From NCBI GenBank assembly GCA_026770025.1, contig JAMXDE010000013.1:620001-684000 (forward strand): 64,000 nucleotides of DNA. The letters are read 5' to 3'. This stretch comes from Craspedostauros australis. Taxonomy: Eukaryota > Bacillariophyta > Bacillariophyceae > Mastogloiales > Achnanthaceae. The notes beneath the pieces were generated by a model. The model ran no database searches and was not told the origin of the DNA. It worked only from the letters and a program-made list of their open reading frames with translations. Both the position numbers and the translations under genes were made by a program. Of the stretch, positions 32,900-44,179 are shown in pieces (positions within the stretch are counted from its first letter, which is position 1; each line of letters opens with the position of its first letter).

Positions 32900-33160
32900 A
32901 CCCTCACTCTCATTCTCGTCCTCTTCTTGATGCAACACATGATCAACATCACACCAGCCCGAACCTCGGTATGCACATCCCATCATGGCACAGCCTCATC
33001 CCCGCAACCAGAGTCGAAGTGGGGTAAATCGGGCGAAGCAAGTCTTCTCCGACAACAATTCAAGTGGAGGGGCACGAACAGTGTTGGGCCAGCACAAGCA
33101 TCCACAAGCAAAAGCTGGCAGCAGCTTGCTTGAGAGCAACAACAAGGCACAGCACATTGA
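31848..33160. promoter_or_regulatory. Divergent promoter region inside the transposon with a cluster of TGTCGGA motifs
   Basis: Between the two transposon genes the word TGTCGGA, or its complement TCCGACA, or close variants occurs about eight times between 32289 and 32560, plus once near 33050. The same word is repeated in the terminal inverted repeats. A (AC)n run of about 12 units sits near 32876-32900. The cluster could be transposase binding sites used for self-regulation, or the relic of a smaller related element. Short open frames here have no recognisable product. Confidence 0.45.
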
Positions 33161-34208
33161 ATGGCAGGGACCGCCACTACCACATCTCTGAGCCAGCCTT
33201 CAATCAACAGCAAAGCGATGGTGAATGGCATCTACGACAATCGGTATGGAATCGGCACCGTCCAAGACTTCCTCGATCTGGCACGGCACATCCTCCTCAC
33301 CCCTGGGCAGTGCATCACCAATCTGCAGAGCCGGGCAGATACATTCGGAAAAGACTTTGCCGTTGCATTTGGGGTTTCTCCCCATCTCTGCGCTCTTCTT
33401 TGGGAGCACACACAGCGCATACAACCTTTGCGCCCGATACATCTTCTCTGGAGCCTGTACTACATGCGGCACTACCCATCTGTGCGCATGGCATGCCTGT
33501 TTCTCAGAACAACAGACAAAACACTCAAGCTGCATGTGTGGCAAGCCATCAAGGCTGTCGCAGCCCTGAAGAACGAAGTGGTAAGTCAATGCGAGTGCTT
33601 GTGGTTTCACAGTTCAATTCGATATCTCACAAGCTCATCCATTTGCGCCGATTGTTCCCCTTTGACACTACTCTGGATAGATCGTCTGGAACGCTAGATA
33701 CCAGGGGGATAAGAACAGGACATGCCTTGTCACTGTGGATGGCACGGATTTTTCAATCAACGAGCCAAGCCCATTTGACCGCAAGTGGTACTCCCACAAG
33801 TTCAAGTCGGCCGGAATCAGGTACGAGATTGCAGTCTCCATCCAGAGGGGAGATATTGTCTGGATGAATGGTCCATTCCCTTGCGGACGGTATCCAGACT
33901 TGAGGATCTTCCGCTCTCTATTGAAAGAATACTTGGATGAAGGTGAAATGGTGGAAGCTGATCGTGGGTACCGTGGCGATGATGCTGTCCGCACTTCAGA
34001 TGACTATGTTACAGAGGCGGAGAAGCATGCCAAAAGCCAGGCTCGTGCGCGTCACGAGACAGTGAATGGCCGCTTCAAGACGTGGAAGATCTTGCAGAAT
34101 CGTTTCCGGAACGACCTCATGTTACACAAGCATGTGATGAAAGCGGTGGTCACCATCACACAGCTTCAAATCGAACATGGGAGCTCCCTATTCCAAGTGC
34201 AGTACTAG
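33161..34208 (+). CDS. DDE_4-type (PIF/Harbinger-like) transposase, two exons
   Basis: Exons 33161-33580 and 33681-34208 join in phase across a 100-bp intron with donor GTAAGT and acceptor GGATAG, giving 315 residues. The catalytic triad of the DDE_4 superfamily is visible in order: D in V-D-G-T-D-F (near 159), D in A-D-R-G-Y-R-G-D-D (near 236), and E in R-H-E-T-V-N-G-R-F-K (near 270). The last motif is very characteristic of this family. The N-terminal half is helical (W-x-S-L-Y-Y-M-R and C-L-F-L-R-T), matching the usual helix-turn-helix part of these enzymes. The length is slightly short for the family (about 350-450), so a further 5' exon may exist; an open frame starting near 32985 is one candidate. 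The protein would cut and rejoin the element at its inverted ends. Confidence 0.8.
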
Positions 34209-35360
34209 TCCACAGATATGCCTCAAAATTGTTGGAGAACTCGTGATCTCAAACGCAGCCTCTGGCATGGAGAGTGAGATTAAATTCCATGAAATAAACA
34301 AGTAGTAACTTAGTGCACCTTCACTGTTGCAATATAGCTGTCATTGAATGTACCATGACCTTGCCGAGTAGTCACACCATGCCTTTCTGAAACTGCGAAG
34401 TGAGGCAACAATTATTGGAAGAGTTGGACGCGAACGAGCACGAAGCACAGAATAGCACCGTAACGATGTTGCCATTTGTGACGGATATGACGAGAGATTT
34501 TCTCGCAGCCCAATCAAGCACAATGGACAGCCAAGGGGAACCAACAAAGACGCCACCATTTCCAGAGAGTACGCATGGCGTTCCTTTGTTTTCAAAGCTG
34601 TATGACCCAGCAGCATGAGCATGTGGACCCGACCTATGCTGGGCGCTGTGCACTTGCGTGGTTTAGACAAGCAATGGCTGAACAAGGTATGTGCCAGCCG
34701 TCGGCTTCAATTTCAATTCATTCAACAGGGATTTATATTCAATCAATCTTGATCCATGACTTCCCTCGGGTCTGCGGTTGTGAACATCGCAACAAAACGA
34801 ACGAGACAGATCGTAGCAGTATGGTGGTGCGGTGACTGAGGCTTGTTGGAAGTCGGATCAGCCTGGGGTTTGTGTTGCATCGACGTTTTGCGATGCTGTC
34901 GTGAGATTCCTCACAGCCAGCACCACAGGCAATCCTTCTGTTACAATCCAGTTGTATGGCATCATTGAGAAGGTCAATGGTATTGGTCAGGAACAGTAGT
35001 CACAGCTCATATTCTGGGTGATGACTTGATCTTCTCTGTGGCAGTTGATGTTGTGCTGTGATGAATTGAGACAAGCCAAAAGCGGCGCACCACCACATCA
35101 ACGAAAATGCCGCTTGTGATGTTCCAGCCATCACGAGAAAATGAGATCCACGCAGGAACAACAGAAGCGCCACCACCACAAGAACCTGCCGTTGTTGTTG
35201 GCGACACAGCAACCAGTCCCCTCGCAGGGACAGCACCCTCAATCAATCACTTTCGTGAACCAATTCGAATCACGAATGAGTCAGCTGAGGAAAAATTCAA
35301 ATGTCAGTATTGGGTCGTATTAGTCAATCGAGGATTCTGATTGGCGTGTTTGGCAATGGG
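34209..35360. other. Non-coding 3' part of the DNA transposon
   Basis: Short plus-strand frames near 34400-34618 and 35107-35340 are protein-like in composition (acidic, Pro-rich) but have no motif. They may be chance or exons of an unrecognised third product. No other structure is seen before the right inverted repeat. Confidence 0.35.
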
Positions 35361-35403
35361 CTCCGACAGAAATAACTACATTTTCACTTTTTCCGACAAC
35401 TCC
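35361..35403 (-). repeat. Right terminal inverted repeat of the DNA transposon
   Basis: The reverse complement begins GGAGTTGTCGGAAAA and ends with TCTGTCGGA, matching 29358-29400. It is followed by AAG, which repeats the left flank. Confidence 0.8.
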
Positions 35404-35852
35404 AAGACCTGTCACGATCCAACGCACTCGTAAGATCCGAAACAGAGCCCTTCACCCTCAAGAGAGAAGGAGTGCGTCACCACCTTCCGCGCAAGTGATG
35501 GTGGGGCTCGCACAGAACACGAGCAACCCAACATGCGGTGGATCAACACAGCATGGTCAACAACATCCAGAGAAGAAGATCATCGGAAGCAAGAGCCCCA
35601 AGTATCGGCAGTTGCGGTGGCTGAAAGTATTGTGCGTCCATGAAACAATCACAGCATGTACTCGCAGAATGTGCATTGACCAAACACCGCACTGTTTTAT
35701 GTCGAACAGTGGCACAGCAGCGAGATTGTGAGCCGCAAATCTCAATGATGCCTGTTCTCTATACCTCCATAGCTGCCGACGTTGCTGATGTCGCTGACGG
35801 CCTTCCGCACCGTCGAACGAAAACAATCGACCATTGACTGCGCACGACCACG
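35404..35852. other. Intergenic region between the transposon and SPO11
   Basis: This stretch holds the 3' flank of SPO11 on the minus strand. No gene or repeat is recognised. Confidence 0.4.
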
Positions 35853-37601
35853 CTAGCACTGCTCTCCCCGCATCGTTTGCCGCGAACGGATCTGCTGCCC
35901 GACCCATCGTGCCAAAAAGTCCATCCCCTTCCAATGCAAGGCCTCGAGCTCCACCTTGGTCGTCATGGCGTCCAATTCTGCCTCGAAGGAGACGGGTCCA
36001 CATCTCAATACTTCGCTGTTGCCGCGTCGTTGCTGCCGGATGGTTTGCAGCCGCCGCTGATCCAGCTTCGTCATGGGCTGGTGCACATGGCGCGGCAGTT
36101 CCAACTGCGGTATGGACGAGGGCAGCAGCCCGATCCATTCCATCCGGAGATTGGCCGTCACAGCCGCGTGGTGCTTGGAATTGCGCGAGCCTTGACGCGC
36201 CGTCATGGACGACGACATGCCGGATGAGTACTGGTACGACTGCAACAACGACACGCCGAAGGGATTGCAATCACAGAGCCCGTAGACGGGCAGCTTGAGC
36301 TTGCAATGCAGGATCTGCACGAGTTGACGCGTCGCCAAATCCGGAAATCCTTTGCCCGTGATCAAGATGCAGGGCATGTCGCGGAAGAAACCGTCCTGGC
36401 ACAACCTCGTGTAGATGCCCTCCTTTTCCACCACCAAAAGGAATTGGGCGTCGCGCGACGTGAGGATCGACCGCGCGCTTGCATCGATGATGTCCGTCGT
36501 GATGGGCACGCCGTGCGCCGTGTGGAAGGAGCGTCCGTCAATGACGAGGCGGTGCGTCTCGGCGTCGTAGAGATCGAAGCAACCGCACATCCAGCCTTTG
36601 GGCGACGCGTGCAAACCCAGCGCGTATCGGGGGACCTGCAGGTGCGATGCCAATTCCCAAATGGCGGTGTCGCACTCCTGCTGATTGCGGAAGTGCGTGA
36701 TGTAGTGATAGTACAGCTCTCGTGTGGTGGTCGTCTTAGATCGTGCAGTTGGTTGTGACGTCAATGTTGTTGTTGTTGTTGCTGCTGTTGCTGCTGCTGT
36801 TGCCTGTGCATTGAGCGTGGTTGGACGATGAGAGTCGGCAATATCACGATTCTGTTGCAATAGCTCATGACAGTAGGTCGCCACGAGAAGAATGGAAGTG
36901 AGACTGCGGCATTGCGTGACATGCGCAAAGTGCCTGTTGGCGACGACGGGACAGCGGTCATGATCCAACCAATCCTGTAACACTGGCTGCAAGATCTGCT
37001 GCTCAATGCGACGGATCACTTCCTGCGGCGAAACTCGGAGAATGAGGTCGTCATGGTTGCAGTGCGTTGTAGAGCTTGCGCAGCATGAAGCCACCTGCGA
37101 CCGCGTCAACAATCCCGGCGTCGATGCATGATGGCTTCCATGCGGCATCGCGGAACTGCACTCGAAATCATCATCTTCGCGGTCTCCATGGTGCTGGCTG
37201 CGGTCTTGCGGCTGCTCAGGATGCCAGGTTTCGAAGCCAGCTGCCGTCGCCGACCGCTGTGGAACGACGAAGGAGGAGAAGCCTCGCGACTGCGGATGCA
37301 ACGCAGAGACTTGGAACGAACGCAGCCGTGCACCGCCAGAGTGTGCATACTCGTGTCCCTGGAGCCCGCCACCGTGCTCAGCCACGTCGGCAAGCGATTG
37401 CGACTGGCTGACCGCGTTGCAATGGGAGCGCACGCTCTCATCTTGCCAGGCATGCGACGCCATGGGGATGCTCGCACTTCTGCTCGTGCAATCAGGCAGT
37501 TGCTGTTTTGGCGCCAAAGATACACGCGATCGTGCGATAATGACACCATGATCGCCATCTCTCTCGTTGTGCGTACCTTCCCACCCATCGTGAGGGTCCA
37601 T
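35853..37601 (-). CDS. SPO11: SPO11, meiotic DNA double-strand-break transesterase (TopoVIA family)
   Basis: The single-exon ORF gives 582 residues from the ATG at 37601, which has A at -3 and G at +4; an in-frame ATG at 37712 (619 residues) has a weak context. SPO11 makes the breaks that start meiotic recombination, with a tyrosine that becomes linked to the 5' DNA end. The winged-helix motif T-T-T-R-E-L-Y-Y lies near 290-298, and the second Tyr aligns with the catalytic one. The Toprim part follows: V-E-K-E (391-394), C-I-L-I-T-G-K-G-F-P-D-L-A-T-R (near 411-425) and D-C-N-P-F-G-V (444-450), then W-I-G-L-L-P-S. The Toprim D-x-D position thus reads D-C-N. Residues 1-180 are a low-complexity extension, and an Ala/Thr run precedes the catalytic helix. 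The first part of the gene is duplicated inverted at the right edge. SPO11 supports a sexual life cycle. Confidence 0.88.
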   Translation of the reverse strand: MDPHDGWEGTHNERDGDHGVIIARSRVSLAPKQQLPDCTSRSASIPMASHAWQDESVRSHCNAVSQSQSLADVAEHGGGLQGHEYAHSGGARLRSFQVSALHPQSRGFSSFVVPQRSATAAGFETWHPEQPQDRSQHHGDREDDDFECSSAMPHGSHHASTPGLLTRSQVASCCASSTTHCNHDDLILRVSPQEVIRRIEQQILQPVLQDWLDHDRCPVVANRHFAHVTQCRSLTSILLVATYCHELLQQNRDIADSHRPTTLNAQATAAATAATTTTTLTSQPTARSKTTTTRELYYHYITHFRNQQECDTAIWELASHLQVPRYALGLHASPKGWMCGCFDLYDAETHRLVIDGRSFHTAHGVPITTDIIDASARSILTSRDAQFLLVVEKEGIYTRLCQDGFFRDMPCILITGKGFPDLATRQLVQILHCKLKLPVYGLCDCNPFGVSLLQSYQYSSGMSSSMTARQGSRNSKHHAAVTANLRMEWIGLLPSSIPQLELPRHVHQPMTKLDQRRLQTIRQQRRGNSEVLRCGPVSFEAELDAMTTKVELEALHWKGMDFLARWVGQQIRSRQTMRGEQC

Positions 37602-37762
37602 GATTGTCAGATGTGCAGTGGGGTTGGATCGAAGGATGGATCGGTCAATGGAATGATAGATCGATGCACTCTTGCGATGGTGGAGTGAAGTCAGTCGGTT
37701 GTGCTGGTGCATCTATTGTGGTCGCTGTGTGTGCAAACCACAACACATGCGTGCTTTCTTGG

Positions 37763-37912
37763 TTGCTCTCGTTTGTTGTGTTCGCTCTTTGTTTGGATTT
37801 GTGGATTCGTCGATTTCACGATCTTTTCGTTCTGTTTTGTTTGGCGCCATCTTCTTCAGTCGCGGCGGAATCAGGATTTTCGCCAAAAACATCATCGCTT
37901 GTCCAACACAAT
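37763..37912 (-). repeat. Dispersed repeat of about 150 bp, copy 2 (inverted)
   Basis: The reverse complement carries GTTTTTGGCGAAAATC and ACTGAAGAAGATGGCGCC, as at 11488-11640. It ends about 160 bp upstream of the SPO11 start and could belong to its promoter or leader. Confidence 0.7.
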
Positions 37913-38400
37913 ACAACGGCTTCGATGTGTGATGACGGGACCACGCATGTCAGGAATCAATGATGCAGATGTGTCATTATATCAAACTTTACCACACCTT
38001 TCAATGATATCATTCAGGCTCAACAAGTCAACTTGTGTAGATCACACTTGGGCTGCCTTGTAGCATGTCCCACTTTGCAAGACAACCAGTCATGTTGAGC
38101 AATGTGGCCTGTTCCAAATAGACATGAAAACACAAGTGTGAATCAGGAATCCCACCACTGGGGATGAACCTGAACACGATCAGGAGTATGGGTGCAACTG
38201 AACCCTCTCCAGGAGAACAGCATACACCACATTGGGCGTGCTCTGTGCGCTCTGATGGACAAGGACACTTGGGAGTCACCCAAAAGATAGAAACAATCAG
38301 AAAGAGCAACGGAATATGAATCAGAGCAACCAACCCAAGACCATCCAAGAACAGCAATGCGGACATGACAAACATGGTTGCAATTACCAGTGATGTGATG

Positions 38401-39203
38401 TGTTGGCAAGTTCCATGATTGGAAGCCTACAATCGTGGAAGACAGTGTTGTTCATAGTCGTTCTGCTTGCTATTTCATTACGTTGAGACTCCAATCCTCT
38501 CGGTGTCCATTCTCTTGCCCGATGCTCTTGGTGCTTCAATCTGTTTTGTAGATTTGGTCTCTGACTATGAGTCGGTACGCGAGATGCTCTCTTGCCACTC
38601 TTCGTATTCTCTCTCTCTCTCAACATCGTGTGCTCGCGCTACACGATACTCCGTGTTCGATGCGTACTCCGCATTCGACACTCCGTTCATTCAGTACTGG
38701 CTCCTACTCCATGAGTACTTACCATTTGAACTTCACCTCTCGTATCCATGATCTTGATGCCCTTCGGTCATCGGATCTTCACCTTCTGCTTCTGACTTGG
38801 AGACAGATGTCGACGTGGTGACACAATGACATCCTGTCGACGTCAGTAGGCGTCCTTCTGCTCTCCAGATGTCACGTTCCATTGGTGATGCAGTGGTCTG
38901 TCAGATGTTATCGTCATCTGAGGTTTAGTTGGGAAGTACCTCAAGATTCGCTTGGTACCATACGTCTCCATTGATGGATGAACGGACGATGTTTCTAATT
39001 CTCTCAGAAATCGTCAATTCCAAATTTCTTCCAGAAATCTTGCTCCTTTTCATGTGTTCCATTTCCCCTGTAATTCTGACGAATCACAGCATACTATCGA
39101 CATGAGTATAGTTATACCGTCCAAGTGCGTATGAGAGAATAACGGGTGAACGATGCACATATACACGTACATCTTGACATATACTCACATGTACATCTCG
39201 ACA
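38401..39203 (-). repeat. 3' LTR of the broken Copia element
   Basis: This 803-bp LTR shares its termini with the copies at 45490-46288 and 52465-53255. A near-identical inverted copy lies at 62145-62947, within the duplicated arm. Confidence 0.85.
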
Positions 39204-39223
39204 CCCTTCCTGTGTGCATTCAG

Positions 39224-42200
39224 TCATTCGAATGTTCTCGATGTGTCAAGGTATGACTTCTCATGTTCACGTTGTAAGTCGGCCTTGATGTTCTTGGTGA
39301 ATCCGTCGCTTGTGTTCTGCTCGGATTTGACGAAAATGATTTCGATGGTTTTGTTGATTACCATGTTCCTCACGTAGTGATGGCGCACGTCGATGTGCCG
39401 CGATCGTTGGGATGTTGATGGGTTCTTGGCGATGAAGATTGCTCCGATGTTGTCCACACGGACCTTGATCGGTGTCTTCACTGGGACGCCCACACTTTCG
39501 AGTAGCTGCATCACGAAGAAGATTTCCTTTGCCGCTTCGGAAAGGGCAACGTATTCTGCTTCGGATGAGCTGAGTGTGACGGCCTTCTGTGCCTTGGATC
39601 GCCAAAGGATTGGTACCTTGCACAGGTATAGGATGAATCCCCCTACGCTAATTCTTGTGTTCTTGTCTCCTGCATATTCGCTATCGCAGAAGAGCTCCAT
39701 GTCCCAGCCGTCGTCGTCTGGACGCGCTGGATGGATCTTCAATCCATAATCCTTTGTATCGATCACATACTTGATGATCCGATACATCTCCTTCATTGCG
39801 GCCTTGGTGGGCCCGATCAATACCTTGGAGAGTTCCCTCACAGGGTTCGCGATATCCGGTCGCGAGTGCTTGATGAGGAAGAGTAGCATACCGACGCCTC
39901 GGCGATATTCGGCATGTTCTTCCGGTCCGACCTTCTGCAGTCCGTTATCTTCGGATGGTCGTACGATGATTTGACCCGGGGTTCCCGGTGTCCCATAGCG
40001 TTGCATCTTCTCAACCTTGGTTCCGAATTCTTCAATGAGGTGTCGGATGAGATGTGGTTGACGCAATGTCGCTCTAGTCTTGTCATGGTTCAGTTCGATG
40101 TTGCAGCTGAGGTAGTCTCCGAGTCCATGCTCGATTGTCACCTTGAACTTGCTGCCTTGGATGTCCTTCAGGAATGTCTCCAGTGCCTTGGAGTCTCTGC
40201 AGCAGAAGCAGCCGTCTACGTAGATGGCCACAATCATGCTTCCTTCGTTCGTCTTCCTGTAGAACAGGCACGGGTCTGCTGCGCTCTGTTCGAAGTTGAT
40301 ATTCTTGAGGGTCGATACTAACATCTTGAACCATTGCCTGGCGCTCTGCACAAGTCCGTAGATTGGCTTGTGTAGGGTCAGGGCTTCGTCTGGTTGATGA
40401 TCCATCCCGTTGGGACAGTTCATGTAGATCTCCTCGTCGAGGTCTCCATGTAGGAATGCCGTTACAACATCGACGAGTGCGCAGTTCATCTTCTTGATCA
40501 GCATGATCACCATCATGACCCAATAGGTCACGTCATGGATGACGGGTGAGTAATGCTCTTGGAAGTCTACTCCTGCGACTTGTGAATAGCCACATGCAAC
40601 GAGCCGTGCTCGATGTGTGCCGTCACGCTTCAGCTTGAAGACCCATTTGCACTTGCAGCATCTGCGGCCGCGTGGGATGGCGTCTCGTTTGATCTTGCTG
40701 TACACCTTGCGTGTATCCATGGAGTCGAACTCCTTCTTGATGGCTGCTCGATATCCCTTCCGATGGATGGGATCTGGGTGATTGAAGGCTCCGTCGAACG
40801 TTGTAGGTTCGATGTGCTTCTCTGGTTCTTTGTTCTCGTCCTGCATCGATAATCCGATGTCGATCGCTGGTCTCTCGGTGATGATTGCATTCATCCCGTA
40901 TAATCCAGTTGTGCTATGGTGAGTGATCTCAATCTCTTCTTCTTCGTCTACGATTTCTTCGTCATCTGTAGTTTCGTTGTTAGACTCGTCGGTTATCTCA
41001 TCGCTCAGTTCGTCACTGTCTTCACTGGAGGATGACTTGCTCTCATAACCTTCCTCCTTTCGACCTCGTTCATTGAAGTCTGCGAGCTCACGCAGAGCTC
41101 TGGGAATACTCTTCCCTGCAGTTGACTTGGGATTAGCTTCTCCCTTCCTGCCTCGTGCTTTGTGGCGTCGGATTCTCTCCTTTCTAGCCACGTCACACTT
41201 GCTTGGTTTGCTTGGTGGAGGTCTGGATGGTGTGTCATGTGTAGATCTCGCTGGTGTGTTCGGAGGGGTAACACCTGCATCATCGTCGGCTTCGTTGCCG
41301 GATGGTTGGATCTCGTTATCCTCCTGATTAGATTCACTTCCATCTTCCTCGTCATTGTGGACTAGTTGAGTCACTACTCCATCGTCCTCATCATCCTCAT
41401 CGTCACTGTCCGATAGGATGTAGTACCTGTTACTGTCAGTGAAAGATACTCTCTTCGCTTCTGATGTTCGACGCGTTGCCGTCCTTGGCATTGCTCCCTT
41501 CCGTCCGATGGTTGTGAAGCCGTCTGCGTTCGTTGTTCCTGCTTCGTTGGATATGTTCGGTGCTGGTGCCCAGCCACGGAACTGTCCGTATGATTGGTTG
41601 AGCTACTTGATATCGCGTGAGCAGATCAGTGACCTGGTTGATGGTCTGTACATGTTGTAGACCCCTGATGCATGTTGGTGTGCATATCCAATGAACACCA
41701 TCTCTTCTCCTCTATTCTTGAGTTTCGCGGTAATCCCGCCGTAGGTAGTCTTCACAACACCCACCTCTCCAAACGTGCGGAGTGCATCCGCATATGGTGG
41801 ATTGCTGCCGAAGAATTGGCGATATGGTGACTCCTTCTGATTCTTCGCTACGGTGATGTTGGCGATGGCAGTGGCAGTGCTCGCAGCTGCTGCCCACAGG
41901 CCATGCCTATACTCTTCGTCGAGTTGTGCTCCGTTGAGCATGGAACGGATCTTGGTGTAGAGGTACGCGAACTTGCGTTCTACTCTACCGTTCTGTTGCG
42001 GCGTATTCGATGCCGTGAATTCGAATTTCACGTTCAGTCCTGCATCGATGAGAATATCCTGCGTGGATTTGTTCTCTCCGCTGTTGTCACCTCGGAAGAT
42101 GATTTGTTGATCACCAGTCGGTGACTTGATCGTCTGGACGAATTGTTTGATGTACCCTGGTTGGTCACTTTTGTTCTTGAGAAAGAAACTCCAGCAGTGA

Positions 42201-44146
42201 TCCGTGCAGTCGTCCACGATCAGGGTCCAGTAGCGTTATCTCCGAAGCTTATGTGTTTAGTGTAACTAATGTCAATGAAGAGCCGTTCGCCGCGGCGAGT
42301 GGCTCTTGGAATGGTTGCCTTCGGGATATTCTTCACTCTTGCGTTCGCGACCGCGCAGTCGCGACATACCGGCATCTCGCCGATAATCTTCCATCCATAT
42401 TGAGCGACCGTCCGCTTCATGGTCTCGAGTGGCGCGTGGCCGAGCATTCGGTGCAGGTTCACCGCGCTGATCTCCTTGGATGGATTCTTGACGATAGCTG
42501 TGCAAGCCTTGTTGTCGTCTGTTGGCATGATGGGATGCATCTGCACTCCCGTGATGAATCCGTTGGATGTGGGGAAGACTCGATCGAACACGATCTTCGT
42601 TCCGGATCCGTTGATGATGTCCATCAGAATGCCATTGTTACCAAGCTGGTAACCGTTGTACAGAGCCTTGTTCGTGGAGAAAAGGTTCACCGCCATTTTC
42701 GGTGTGTACTTCACATCATCGAGCCGGATGGTGTGGCCAGTGTTGTCTCGCTGCTTGACCTTCAAGCGAATGGATCCCATCTTGGGAGAGTCCAGCTTCG
42801 TGCTGTCTCCCACTTGGACGAAGGACTTGATATGCCGCACGTTGAAGAGAGCGGCGTCCGAGTTGACGATGTGACACGAAGCTCCGCTATCGGCGAGCCA
42901 GGTGTCCTTGTTGACCTTGTCCTTGTACTTGGTGCTCAGCTCGTGGAGTTGCTCCACAGCTGCCGCAGCTATCTCGTCGTCGAAGCTGCCATCATCATCG
43001 TCTTCGTGAACTTCATCTTCGTTGTATGGAGGATGATGATCTCTGTCATCCATGTCGTCGGGTAATTGCGCATAGTCCGATGGAATCGTACTGTTCCGAT
43101 GAGATCCTGTGGCTGGATCATATGGGTGGACGCGTGATCGCTCGCGTAAGAGCACGCGCATGCATCCTCCAAGGATGTAATGAAGATCTGTCTCTGGGAT
43201 CGTCTCTGTCTCGGCTGCTTCCAGTATGCGATTGATCACAACCGAATTGGCGAGAATCTCTTCGATTGATCTGAAGTTCTCGGATAGGATCGATCCCATC
43301 ATGTTCACCCATATTGGTCTGAGCACTCTTCGTTCGACTCCTGGGTACAGTTTCACTCCTGCTTCCATTACGGCATCAAAGATGAGTTGCTTCTGGATTA
43401 TCAATGCTGTTGCTGTTCCGTATGGAATGGTGTCATGACGATGGAGGTAGTTGGAGTTGTTGAGATTCCCAATCGGTGGGAACTCAATGTTCCGTGGGTA
43501 GATGACACGCTCGTTTGGATTGAAGCTGTCGTCTGGATGGTCTTCGGTTTCGTCACTGTCGTCTTCGTCGAAGATGCCCGATCTGTTGTTCCCCGCCGCT
43601 GGAGGAGGCGGCACCGCGCCGCCGTTCGTTTCGTCTTGGCCTCTATCAATCTCGTTGGTCTCATCGTCGGCCTCTTCGCTCATGGCCTCTTCGATGTCAC
43701 TATCGATGGCCTCGTTGCCCATCTCGGCTCCGTCGCTGTATGGACCGATCAGGTCGTGCGCGTTGAAGCAGCATTCGTAGCTCACTTCGCGTCTTGGATC
43801 CACCTCGTGGATGATGGGCTCCTCGTTGAGCCACTCCGGGACGATCTCATCGTCCTGTACTTCGTCGTCACTCCCGACGCACTCGAAGTTATCGAAGAAG
43901 GAGTCTTCGATGTAGTCATTGGACACCAACATGCAGAGCAGCATGTCCTTTGCCGAGAGTACCATCTCGTGCCCGCTCTTGTCGTGTCCTTCCGTTGCTG
44001 CGTTGACCTGTTCGTCGGCCTTCTTCTTCTCGTTGAACTTCTTCTTTCGGCACTCCGCCTCGCGATGTCCGAAGATACCACAGTAGTTGCACTTGCCGTT
44101 GAAGCCGCTTCCCTTGTTGCGGTTGTTGTTGCGCTTTCCATTCATC

Positions 44147-44179
<33 letters not shown>

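Larger units (their letters stand above)
29358..35403. mobile_element. Complete-looking DNA transposon, PIF/Harbinger-like, 6046 bp
   Basis: The ends are inverted repeats of about 43 bp that begin GGAGTTGTCGGAAAA and contain a second TCTGTCGGA word. The element is bordered on both sides by AAG, a 3-bp target duplication, which is the size typical of PIF/Harbinger elements (there usually TAA or TTA). Inside are two divergent genes: a DDE_4-type transposase on the plus strand and a longer gene on the minus strand. That two-gene plan is also typical of Harbinger elements, where the partner is a Myb-like DNA-binding protein. Neither gene shows an obvious disabling change, so the insertion may be recent. 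A TIR motif cluster sits in the shared promoter region. Confidence 0.75.
37348..39754 (+). repeat. Left arm of a large inverted duplication
   Basis: Every position x in this arm pairs with position 101348 minus x in the arm at 61594-64000, so there is no net insertion or deletion over 2407 bp. I saw no difference in the parts of the unique flank I compared (37348-38400, including frames that translate identically), and about 1% difference in the LTR and RNase H part. It holds the SPO11 5' end and upstream region, a dispersed repeat copy, a Copia LTR and the end of the Copia coding region. The outer limit is set by the window edge, so the true arm may be longer. Confidence 0.93.
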
